A DNA stretch of 64,000 bases from contig MNCI01036132.1 of the NCBI GenBank assembly GCA_015680685.1, positions 436,728 through 500,727 on the forward strand, read 5' to 3'. This DNA comes from Gnetum montanum. Its lineage: Eukaryota > Streptophyta > Gnetopsida > Gnetales > Gnetaceae. Below are positions 10,901 to 22,900 of the stretch, piece after piece. The notes under the pieces were generated by a model that was not told the origin of the DNA, made no database searches, and saw only the letters and a program-made list of their open reading frames with translations. Position 1 is the first letter of the stretch; each line of letters opens with the position of its first letter. The position numbers and the translations under genes were made by a program.

Positions 10901-13900
10901 CTGTGGTTAGCTTCGGGAGGGGAGCTGCCTCTACATTGTTAGGAATATTGGCTGGAAGACATCTTGACAATCGTTGTGACTTTACATTCGGCATAAGGTA
11001 ATGGAGCTTCACTCAGATGGGGAGGGGGTTGCTGAGGAATGTGCGAGGAAGGATGAAGCTTTTAATGTTTTCCAGCAAGCTGTTGCTTTTGTGGATACAA
11101 AGAGGCACTGCGCTATTCTAGATGCTATCCATTGTTAAGAGAAGGCCATTTGTCATTGTATAGGCCTCCCTTGCCATATATAGGTTGTGGGCTTGGGCTG
11201 CTACCTTTTTTGGTTTTTAGTCTTTCTTTTGTTTTGATTCTAGGGTTTGTGGTGCGGTCTTGGGGTTTTTGGATTAGGATGCTAGTTTTGGGTCTTCTAG
11301 GATGAATTTGGTTTTGCTTGGGGGTTTTCTTGGCCATGTGTTAGGGGAACGGAGCAAGTTTATAGCCCTCTCATTTTTGTGATTGTACAATCTTCATGTA
11401 AATTCTTTTGCGATTAATACAATGACCCGAATTCCTTATTTATTTATTTTTTTGAAAAGTAGTCGGGTATATTAACAATGGAAAAGATTCGAAATATATA
11501 GTAAACTCCCACCATCAGATCCGGAGGGTGACAAACCATAAACAAAAAGAAATCCCAGATGAGGTGGGAAACTCGCTACCCCCCTCCCCAAACCTCTCAA
11601 GAGCTCCCATCTCACAAAATGGTTGGAAACCTAATTCCCTCCCACCATAGCCATATGGCCCCACATTCACAAATCTTGTGGTGAAATAACCCTCTTCAAT
11701 ACAAAAACCATGGACTAGCTTGTACTGTCAAAACTGGGCCATGGTCACCCGCAACCCCACAAAAACCTGCAGAACATCGCCTGAAACCAGAACCAACATG
11801 AGAAACAGAACAAAACAACATTATAGACGGAGAGGCAGGTGAGTGCAAGCACAATTGTTCCACTCTTGATGATGAATTGCATCAAGCATAGCCCAATGCC
11901 TTTCAAAATAAAGAAAAACTTATTTTTTTTAAAAAATATTCAATCAAAACTTCTATGTTGATGCACTGAGTAGAATCTGATGGGCTGATGTTGGTCAATA
12001 CATTTTTGGCTATGCGTTCTGGACTGTTCACATGGTATAAAATCAGGAAACTATGCATCGCAGAACAAAATACCATAGCTAATAGTCATAATATTAAAAG
12101 GAATGGCTACCAAAGTTTGGGAAGATTCTACTAAGACAATAACTGTTATTATATCTCAGTGTCTAAGATGGATTCTGATTCCGATTTTGTAAAGTTTGAT
12201 TGATATTGTTTCCTCCCATTTGTGGTGAGTACTATATTGAAAGAATGCTTATCAGGATTCAGAGAGTTAAGGCAATACTGATTTATCTCTTTTGAATGCT
12301 ATAATATTTCTGGTTTTGAGTTTCTGTCTTGGTTACACATGACGCTACACTCTTGGTTTTATAATTTATTTTATGTTTAAAATAAATAAATTGTATACCA
12401 TAATAGTAAATGTAATTGATTTATGAGATTTGGCTCTCATAGGTGCTAGCCTTTCTGTTACTGTGTTATTTCTTATTAGGTATTTCTCTGATCTATTTCT
12501 AATTTTTATGTATAATAAAGTTTTATAGTGGTTATTCGTATTCAGTGCAACTGTTTTCACATTAGAAACTAATGTGAATGTAAAGGCTAAGATCATATAA
12601 AAGCGCACTTGAAATTTTTTGTTAGTCTGATTATAATGAATGTTTTATTAATCTTACTTTCAGATGAGGGAGGTATTCATTCCACAAGCAGATACAAAAG
12701 CTTTCATTCAACACTGCAGTTTCATACTTGTTCCTCTATTGATATTGAATGGAAATGATTCCGAGCTGAACTGGCTGGCTATGGTGAGTGGTAGAATTTG
12801 AAATGAACATCCTCTTTCCCTAGTGTTTAGTTTAGTATTTTTTCTTTAAAAGAAAATGGAAATCCCTGGGTCTATTTTGGCCAGGTCACTAGTTGAAGGT
12901 GGATAGACGATAAAAATACAAGAATTTGTCCCAATTAAATTCACATTAAACATTATTTTTTTTTAAAGAAAAGGTTGGCATATATTATATTACAAAAGTT
13001 GTGGGAGGAACCTTCCCACTAAAGAGGAGGTAAGCCCCGCACACAAGAACAAATAAGGAAGAGAAAGGGTGAAAACCCCACACAAAAATAGGGTTGGAAA
13101 CCCCCTAGCATTAATCATGGGCAGAAGACATAAACAAAAGTGGGTCCGATTAAGTGAGTCCTGCGTGTATGTGAGTTGTGATCAAAACCAAAGTTGAAAA
13201 CCACCAAACACATTATGCAGTAACCATGTCTAAAGTGACATCAACGGTCTATCAGATGGGTTAAGGAAGTTTAGTGATGGGTTAAGGAAGTTTAGTGTAG
13301 GTGCATTGCGGCATATCTTGTATGTGGGCTATGTTCAAAATATTTTGATAATTTTCCAACTTTATGTACTCCACAATTTCTTGAAACTCCTTATAGCATC
13401 CTTTCTCTGAATCTTGGCCCTCCTGTTAAGATCATGGCATTGTCCAAATGCAACCCACTGGAGGTAGTCCTAATAAATTTTTGTAGCCCACCCCAAGACG
13501 TGTTCCTGTTCACTTGGATGATTACATAAGGACATTTCTTCATCTGGAACCAGCATCTGGCATTCAATTTGTGTGCTGCATCTTGACTTCTGCTTATCTG
13601 CTTTTCTCCAAGAAAATATTTAACTCTCTAGGCCTCGTTTTCTTCCTCCTTGTTCTGCTGCTTCTCTGTCTTTCTGCAAAGATCCTTCCTGATTTGCTGT
13701 GAGAGTTGATCCTCAGCCCATTGCAGAACGCAGCTTCCCTGAGCATCCTCTAGTGGTTATTCTTCTCTTCTTTCTTGCGACTACATAGCTCCTCCTCCTA
13801 CTTTCTTTTCCATTTCCTCTTGCTCCCTCTTGGCTTGTTGCTTTGCTTGGATGTGACTCTCCACCTCAGTGGTGGCCGTGCTCACCTCAGCAGCAAATTT

Positions 13901-16900
13901 GGCCTCTAAATCCTTCCGAATTGCCTCCTCTATTTTCTTCAATTGCCTAGTTGAAAAGGTTCTATTGTTCAGTTGTGGATTCTTGGTGGTCTAAAGCATT
14001 ATCCTTGGGTGTAGGTTCCATCTCATCCACACTTCTCATGGCCCCTATTGTAATTGGAGCAACTGAGGAAGATGTACCCTCTTGAAAGGTGTGCCTGTGT
14101 TCATAAATGACCCCAACACAATGTTGAGCTTGCATCATTCCATCATTGTCTGCAGGTTTGGCTATGGCCCATAGGGCCAAAATTAGCCTCAAATGATGCC
14201 ATTGTAAGCATCGTCTGAGGGAAGCAAGAAAGAATTTGGTAGATTAATTTGATGATGTAGCTACAGTCATCATAAGAATGCAAAATGGGCTCCCAAGAGC
14301 TTCTAGAGGTTGCCTGATTGAATGAAAAATCTATCAACCAACTCAGCATCCTCTTGCTAGAGTGTGGTTTGCGATGACTTTTTTGAGAAAATGTTCAGGA
14401 GTGTATTACTGAGAAATTATAGTACACGAGTATACAATATGAGGGTCATCAGAAATGGCCTGTGGAGGAGGGGGGGGGGGGGGGGGNNNNNNNNNNNNNN
14501 NNNNNNNNNNNNNNNNNNNNNNNNNNNNNNNNNNNNNNNNNNNNNNNNNNNNNNNNNNNNNNNNNNNNNNNNNNNNNNNNNNNNNNNNNNNNNNNNNNNN
14601 NNNNNNNNNNNNNNNNNNNNNNNNNNNNNNNNNNNNNNNNNNNNNNNNNNNNNNNNNNNNNNNNNNNNNNNNNNNNNNNNNNNNNNNNNNNNNNNNNNNN
14701 NNNNNNNNNNNNNNNNNNNNNNNNNNNNNNNNNNNNNNNNNNNNNNNNNNNNNNNNNNNNNNNNNNNNNNNNNNNNNNNNNNNNNNNNNNNNNNNNNNNN
14801 NNNNNNNNNNNNNNNNNNNNNNNNNNNNNNNNNNNNNNNNNNNNNNNNNNNNNNNNNNNNNNNNNNNNNNNNNNNNNNNNNNNNNNNNNNNNNNNNNNNN
14901 NNNNNNNNNNNNNNNNNNNNNNNNNNNNNNNNNNNNNNNNNNNNNNNNNNNNNNNNNNNNNNNNNNNNNNNNNNNNNNNNNNNNNNNNNNNNNNNNNNNN
15001 NNNNNNNNNNNNNNNNNNNNNNNNNNNNNNNNNNNNNNNNNNNNNNNNNNNNNNNNNNNNNNNNNNNNNNNNNNNNNNNNNNNNNNNNNNNNNNNNNNNN
15101 NNNNNNNNNNNNNNNNNNNNNNNNNNNNNNNNNNNNNNNNNNNNNNNNNNNNNNNNNNNNNNNNNNNNNNNNNNNNNNNNNNNNNNNNNNNNNNNNNNNN
15201 NNNNNNNNNNNNNNNNNNNNNNNNNNNNNNNNNNNNNNNNNNNNNNNNNNNNNNNNNNNNNNNNNNNNNNTGCTGGATACTCTGCATAATAGACTCCCGC
15301 TTGCTCCGGTCTGTCGGCAAATCCCCCACCTCCGGATGGAAGCGCGCCAAGGTTCGATGGATATGTCTCCGGAGCTTCCCCCAGGAGCTCTCACAATTGA
15401 TACCCAAGATGAGGTACGGGCATCGCCCCCCCCGTGCGCCTTGAGCCACTGTCGGGCACTGTGCTCGTGTGCCCGATCAAACTGTCTTTGCCTCTGCTCC
15501 TCCTCCTCTTGTAAATGCTCTTGCTCCGTCCTCTCCTCCTCCTCCTACGCTCTATGGGCCACGTCCTCTTGCCTCAACTCCTCCTGCACCTGGGCCCGGA
15601 TCTCGTTAGCTAGCTAGGCCCGAGTGGCCTCTGCCATTAGCTCGTGCTGTCTCATCCGCTCTTGTTCTCGTTCATGGACCTGGGCTTCTAGGTTAGCCCG
15701 AGCCTGAGCAAGGGCCTCGTGCCATTTGGCCTCCCACTCACGTCACTCTGCCTCCCGCGAAGCGGTCGTGGCTCTCTGCTCGGCCTGTTGCAGCTCTTCG
15801 ACCCAGTTTGTGCGGGGTCGTTGGAGGGGTCCGGCAAGGGGGAAGCCGTCCTGATGAGGCTAGCAGGGAGGCGTTGAACCCGCTGGGAGCGGCATCCCCA
15901 CGCGAAGGTTGTCGTTGGTAGGGTCCAGCGGTCCCCCGGCTGGGCGAGGCCGAGGGGTCAAGGGGGGCAGCAGGGGGTACGTAGGGGTGACCACCCATGA
16001 GGGGCTAGAGGATGATGGGCCAGGCACCCCCAGCTTCCCTCCACAGAGCCAGGATTAGCCCCGAATGTCGGCCGCATCGCTTAAGAAGGAGAACCTTAAG
16101 AAAAAACGCGGGAGGTTAATCTGGAGGCCTAACTTCAAACAACACATAAAAACAAAGTGCAGACCCTGAAGTTTGGACCCGTTGCCACATTGGACGAAAA
16201 AACAATCCACCAGATCGGCCGCCCGGGCCCAGAGACGGGGGAGGGAAGATCTGGGAACTTGTTGGCTTTGTGTACGTGGCACAGGTCCGTCAAAGAAAAG
16301 CTTAGCGTCATGTAGGCCACGGGTGGTTGGCAGAATGGTTTCTCCAACGGCCTGGGTCCCCAGACAACTGACAATAGCTGACTCGGTGATGCGAATCTCG
16401 CGTCCTCGGAAGATGGTCCGGTTGTTGTCCCAATTAATGAAAAAAGTGTCATTTGCCAAATCTGGGTCGTCGACCAGCCGCTACAGCGGGGCAGACCAGC
16501 CGCACCGGGTTACCAACCGCCAAAGCTCCTCGTCCTCCCAGAAGGTGGTGTAATCGGGCTAGAACGTTGGCGTCACACCCATTGCCACCTCGATTTTGCT
16601 CCACGCACGGCAGGTTTGAGAAATTAGCCGCTGGGGGGGGGGGAGCCTGTCTTGATGAAACACTGTGTGGTTTCTTGCCTTCCACGCCACCCATAAAAGT
16701 AGCGTGGCCCAAGAATCGTTGGTAAGCTGCATGGGGGGGGGGGCGCCGCCGCCGTGCACCAAGTGGCACGCATGTGGCCGCAATCAAAGACAAAGTGTTT
16801 AACCGTCTCGGGCGCGGCGCCACAGCAAGGATAGGTGTCGTCCTGCATGATGCCGCACCTACACAGAGCGACGTGCACAAGGAGCACGTCAGACCGTACG

Positions 16901-19900
16901 AGCCAAAGGAGGATTTTTATTTTTTCGAGGAGCCGCCCACACCAAATCTGCTACCAGCCAACCTCCAACGGATATTTGGCTGACAATAGGGCACGCGGCT
17001 CAAGGTCCAACCATCCCTGAGCCAGCATCACCCGTGCATGCTGGTAGATCATCTACCAGGGCCGCAAGGCACGTGTCCTGGCCTACCACTGCAAGTATTT
17101 GACATTNGCCCCCGCCTTGCGGGGACGCGCGATGCGTGTCCAATTCACAAGGTGGAGCTTGCCCCCTTGCGCACCCCCCCTCCCCCCCAGAAAACAAACC
17201 TTCGGACCATCCTGTTAATCTGATTGGTGATGGTGTTGGGGGGGGGGGGCAAGGGGCGGCAACGGCCGCCACAAACTGTGTGACGGCCATGAGAATCCCG
17301 GTTGCCATGAGGAGATGGCCCTTGTGAGTTAGAAAGCGATTGGCCCAGTGGTTCGTACGTTGCTCAACCTTCTCCAGGAGTGGCTCCGACGAATTGTTTC
17401 GGCCCCATTGGTACAATGGGATGCCCAGGTATGTGTCATTGGTTGTCCCAGGCTAGATATCTAAGATCTGCACCACCTTGCCTTTTACTTGCGCATCAAC
17501 ATTAATAAAGTGCACCGCGGATTTGGTGCAGTTAATTTCCAATCCCAATTCAGCTGCCAGTTGGGTCAGTTGCCAGTGTGGTTTGCGATGACTTAGGAAC
17601 TTGACCACTTGCAATTTTAGGATTCAGGCTAGGAAAGAAACACTTGGTATTTTGTAGCTCCCTTGCTATGGGGAGAATGATTTCACCATTTGTAGGGAGC
17701 CCTAGGTAGGAAGAAATTTTTTCTTGTACTAGGGTTATGTGGATGCCCTTGAAGCATGTGTCCCCCACTCCATTGCCTGAAGAACCCTTTATCATCTATG
17801 TCTAGATCCCTTGAGGAGGGGAAGAAGCCTGGCCCACCTCACATGGACCACCATCTTCCAGAGGACATGATTTTATTGGAATGCCTAATAGTTCATCCTG
17901 AAGGTCAACGTCACGTCCATAGCAGTGTAGGCCTCTTTCCACAAATGAAGATTGTTACGAGTGATTTGAGACGACAAGGGTAGTGGGGTGCTATGAAAAA
18001 TGAGTTTGTTTCCCAGTTTCCAAAAAAGCCAAAGAACCATGGCCACCAGAGAGTCCCCATGGAGCGAAGCAGAAGGCACAAAGCTAGAAGCTTGCTAGTT
18101 GTTCTTATCAAAGGGGTAGAGTGCAATGAAGTTTTGCTGAGTTTCACAGTCTTTGTGGTAGATGTGGCAAATGTCATCCCTATAGATACTACACCATTGG
18201 AGAAAAGTGTGGACCAGGAGTACTCTTTAGGAAATGAGCCATACGATCATTTTAACCTTCTATGTAGGCTTCCCTTCCAAATTTCCACCACCTTGGATTA
18301 GACCCATACTTGTGTTGCAAGATGTTCTTTGAGGTGAGTTAGCGTATGGTCTTGTGCCCATATATTCCTTTAAAGGTGAGAATCATTATTATCTATGGCC
18401 CATGGTTGGGACTTTCACTTAAGAATGGAAATCAATGATTCTTCATTGGGATTTCCATTAGAGATCGGTTTTAGGAGGTCATGATGAGCAAGCATGTTGG
18501 AGTCTCTAAAACTTAGCACTCCCAGTAGATTACATGCAATCTATTGCTTCTTTTTTCACTTGACGAGATGAATTGTTTGATAATTTGGTTGACTTTGTTG
18601 ATGACATGTTTAGGTGGAGAGGCAATTGAAGCAATGTACCTTGCCATAGTAGGGAGTGATGAGGAAGCCAGAAGGACTTTCCCTTTACTAATTAAAAACC
18701 TAGACATCTGATGTTCCATCTTGGATTGAACTTTCTGAATAATGTGAAACTATGTAGCATTGTGATGCCAAGCATACATCGGTATCCCCAGATGAGAGTC
18801 TTGGGTTTCTTGAGAGATTCCCAAGGTTCTATAGATTCTCCCTTTCATAAACCCTTATGTTTGAATGAACTGGGCCATCAATTTTTCCCAGTTGACAGTC
18901 AATCCCAATTCATGGGACATTCAATCTAGAGCTCTCGCAATAGCTTCCATGTGGTATTGTTTCCTTCATTGCTAGGATTGTATTATCTATGTAATGACTA
19001 GCTATGCAAGTGAAGCCTTCAACGTCTAGCCCTTTGACCGCTTCAGACTTGCAATATTGGTTCATTGTATTCATAGCATTTATGAAAATATATGGTGAGA
19101 ATGGGTCCCATTGGCCTAGTCCCCTTTGAGGGGAGGAAAATTCCCAAAGTCTCCCATTGATATCAAATGAGAAGACTTTAGGAGCTTATAGGTGGATACA
19201 TATGTTAACGAACTTTGGATGAAATCCTTTTGTTAGCATAATCTTAGCAAGTGATTTCCAGAAGATAGTATCATAAGCTTCAAGAATATCAAGCTTGAGA
19301 AACAAACTTGGGAATTTTACTGTGTACAGGATGCATAATCTCTTGAAGGAGCAAGATTTGGTCTTGGATGTACCTTCCTTTAATGAAACCAACTTGTTGA
19401 ATGCTCACAAGTGATGGCATTAGGGGTTGCATCCTTTTGACAAGGATCATTTTGAATAAGTGGAGTAATGTGTTTTAGACCCCTATGGGCCTGAAATGAG
19501 GAGGTCGGAAGGGGTTGTTGATCTTGGTCACCAAGACTATTCTAGAGCAGTTGATCTCTTTCTTGACATGTCCCCACCTAAGCATAAGGTTAAACATGTG
19601 AAGTATATTGTCTTCCTTGATGTCCAAGAATTCTCTAAAGAATTCGATGGTGAAATCATTAGGGCCTAGGGTTCTACCACTTTTCATTGACCGGATAGTA
19701 TTAGAAAGTTCTGTAAGGGTATTTTTCTTGTTACGGCTATCTTGGCCCCTACAATTCCATGAGAGGATTCTCATGGTTTACTCATAGCCCATTTTTTATA
19801 AACCTTCTTCAAGATCTTTTGAGACTCGAGGTCGAGATGAAGCTATGTTTTCTTGGTACGCATTTGTAGCTTTGAAGGCCTACCAGGCCTCTTGGGCTCA

Positions 19901-22900
19901 TCTGCCACAAGGAAGCCTTGCAAGTCCTCTTGGAAAATATTCCTAGCCATTGGGTCAAACGGCAACTTAGATGAGCCCCTCACTATTGACACCCTGTCCC
20001 CCAACAGAGGGAGCTCCTTTGCAGTGGCATCCGCGGAAATACCCACAACTTGTTCTTTTTAGGAGTAGCTGTAGAGCCTGTTGGGGAAGTGGTCTGCAAG
20101 CCCAACTTATCTAAAACCTCAGCTAGCCATGTATGATCATGGGGAGCAGAAGGCACCGAGGAACCAACCCCTGACAACAACTTCTTTTTACTACTGGGCG
20201 GGGATGTATAAACTATCCTTGTTGAAGGAGAGGGTAGAGGGGACACCTTCCCCTTTTTTGCCACCAGTAACCATTCACCCTCCTCAAGGTTCAATATCAA
20301 CCCTCTCGACCCTTTTTGTCCCTTTTGAGGGGCCTTAGGGTGTGCTCTGCATTCGTGAGTCTGGTGGTTCATTTTACCATTGGGCGCACAGGCCTTTTGG
20401 TGCCCCCAGAAGGCCTTGGTGGGGACAGATTTTGACCACAAGACATTCTTGTATTCCATGGTCAACCGTTCCTTGCTTGAAGGCAGATCAAGGATAATTT
20501 TCTTTAGGAGAATTTTTGAAGAAAGTGATCTCCACACACAAAATCAAGCATAACCCATACGTTGCTTTGTTGCAGTGAACTTGTCAAAGGAAATAAAGTC
20601 CCAAAATTGTCCAGCCAAGGTTTGGAGAGAATCTTCCATCTACAGTTCCTGGGGAACCCTAAAATTACGCACCTTGAGAGGAGCATGTGAAAATAGCTTG
20701 GCTTCTTTATGCTCACCTTGGTGCTAGTACATGAGCACCAGGCCTCGCACCTCAAAAAATTATGGCCCTCCCAGAGGGACTCTGTCTCGGTCCGTAGTAG
20801 ATTGGAACATAAACAACAAAAGATTATCCATGAGCGACCTAACTTGCACCCCATGTAGGGCCTAAGATGCTGCCGCCCACATTTTGATCAGGTCAATTGG
20901 AGGTTGAGACCTTGACAAAACAAAGTGGCCAATGAGGCTTAGCTCCATAGTATAGAGATGCTCCTATGGTGGGCCCTTGGCCCGTAACCTCATAGTGGCC
21001 CTGTCCCTGAAAATGGCATCCATGCCCCTAGTTCTTGGCCATCATGCCTCGTGCCCCCTGTCAAAGTGTTGTTCGGCCACCCTTGGAACCCCTCCTATCC
21101 ATCACCAAAATGGGCCACCCCCTTGACACACCCCCTCCTACATCCTCCTTGGCTCCTTCCATGGCCCCTCCAAGCTCATGCCCATCGTTGACATTCCCAC
21201 CACCACGCCTGCTCCCATTCGTGAACCCACTCCCTTTCCTGTTCTCACTCATTTGAAACTATGATGAATTGATTGACTAAATTGGTTTGTTTCTGAGCTG
21301 GAAAGCTGTTTTTATTCTTTCAAGTTTAGATATTTTAACATTTGTATTGCACCTTCAATGCATAGCGTATATCAAGATGTTTCAATTTTCATATTGGTGT
21401 TCTCTTCTTGCTAGATCCTTAGGCTACAGTTTGCATTATATAATTTGTTTTTCTAGTTCACTTTTTATACTAAATTGATTGTTTAACTTTTATAAAAAAT
21501 ATCAGCCTTTCATTTCAGGCACCGTTCTGGGGGCTTCTGGTGTTAGCTCTTGCTCCCTATGATTGGTTGTTACATAGCAATTTGTTGAAAGATGGGCCCA
21601 ATTTCATAAATGTGCAATTTCATAAATGTGCAAGCATCATAAAAAGAGATGTGTCACTGCCTTTTGTTATTGGTTATTGAATGTGTAATTATCAGTGATA
21701 CTGTGTAAAGTATAGCATCCTTAGTAGGAAGGTGTTGTGTAAGCATCCTTCATAGGATACAGTTGATGATCCCTCCATCGACACATTAACCCTTCAACCC
21801 ATTATAATAGACATATGATGAAAACTAATCTCTGTTGCATTGCAAACTCTTCCGTATTGGTGAAGGATTCATTATCAATGGAGCAGTAACAAAATTGTAT
21901 CTACCATAAAGATATTCTGCATGTATTACTTCAAACCATGGCTTTTGCGGAGTGCACAATTGCTAAGCAGGTTTGCCTAAAAGGGCATAATTCACAGAAG
22001 TCAAAGGTTGTAGATTCCAACCACCATTTATCCATGGTTTGCAGAGTTCTTTCTGGTTTATGTGATACACAATTTTCTTCAAGTGGCTTGATCAGAGAAA
22101 CGTCCTTTCTTTTCTATCGCTTGTGTCATTGAATTTGGAGCCTTAAAACAAGATACATTTAGAGGCAGAGCATGTAGAGTTGATCTAATAAGCTGTGACT
22201 GTCCTGCTTGAGACAAAACATGTGCTTTCCGACCATCAAGCTTTTTGTTAACCTTCTTAGTTACTGATTGCCATATATCCTTTGTATTTCTATCAATAAA
22301 TATGGGCATACCCAAATGAACAGTAGGTAAGGAGCTCAAAGTACATTGTAGTAATTCGTTGTAGCATTCAGGTTCTTAAACTCTATTAACTAACTTGTGA
22401 AGAAGCACCCGCTTCCGCGTATGCCTATGCAAAATCAAATTTTTGGGTGCCATAGCCTGTTAATTGCATGTATGTGCACAAGCTTTTGCATTCGGCTTCT
22501 TCTTGCTTCTTTTTTGTCTTTTTAGTGGGGGTGGGGGGTTCAAATTAGGCTAAGGATTCTGATTTCAAATCTCATTTAGAATTCAAGTTTGAAATAGCTA
22601 TGGATATTTGATCTAGTTTCCATTACTGAATTCTTTATTTCTTGAAATGATATAATGTTTTCTGATTCAATTGCAGGTTTCCCATGAAACTGTTCCTATG
22701 TTTGTGAAAAATCATTTTGCATCTGTTTTTGCTGGGTGTCTCCCTCTACATTGCAAGGACAATACTTGTGATCAGGAAAGGGCTGTTGTTATCCTTCAAA
22801 GTTCATTGCTGCATTTAACAGAGATGTCTGAGGATGAAAGGGATATTTTAATAAAAAAGCAAATGGTAAGTAGTACCTTTGAAGCTACACTGTTAAATGG

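Larger units (their letters stand above)
14381..17574 (-). mobile_element. Young GC-rich J-LINE copy, 5'-truncated, nested, with 20-bp target duplication
   Basis: The element is inserted in the FFxNW domain of the older copy and flanked by identical 20-bp direct repeats (14361-14380 and 17575-17594). On the minus strand it begins within RT just after the active site ([18 protein letters not shown]), continues through RT thumb, zf-RVT, linker, FFxNW domain (16459-16055), a Pro-rich linker, a Glu/Gln/Arg coiled coil (about 15800-15450) and the J-like module (15440 into the gap), then the 3' end TAATACACTCCTGAACATTTTC at 14381. It keeps many CG dinucleotides. An assembly gap and several G/C runs damage it. 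Confidence 0.88.
12957..21255 (-). mobile_element. Near full-length J-LINE (host of a nested copy at 14381-17574)
   Basis: It gives the family plan. ORF1 runs about 21252-19840 on the minus strand: [20 protein letters not shown] start, DUF4283-like core (about 21000-20520) and a Cys/His stretch ([10 protein letters not shown], about 20330), then a basic tail. ORF2 starts with [15 protein letters not shown] at 19774, but the endonuclease is deleted and RT follows at once. RT runs to about 18340 with an altered active site (YIDN), then zf-RVT and linker (18340-17830), the first half of the FFxNW domain (17795-17595), the nested insertion, the second half of that domain (14360-13960), coiled coil (13960-13560), J-like module (13537-13370) and 3' UTR to a tail at 12957. 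Confidence 0.82.

Noticed and set aside
10600-11001. 133-codon + strand frame as a gene
   Set aside because: Its left part is antisense ORF1 and its right part is out of frame with the sense J module.
14364-15617. Long open frames of 275-417 codons on both strands
   Set aside because: They exist only because they cross a 784-base run of N.
21035-21256. Pro/Ser-rich + strand frame as a host protein
   Set aside because: It is the antisense of the LINE ORF1 start.
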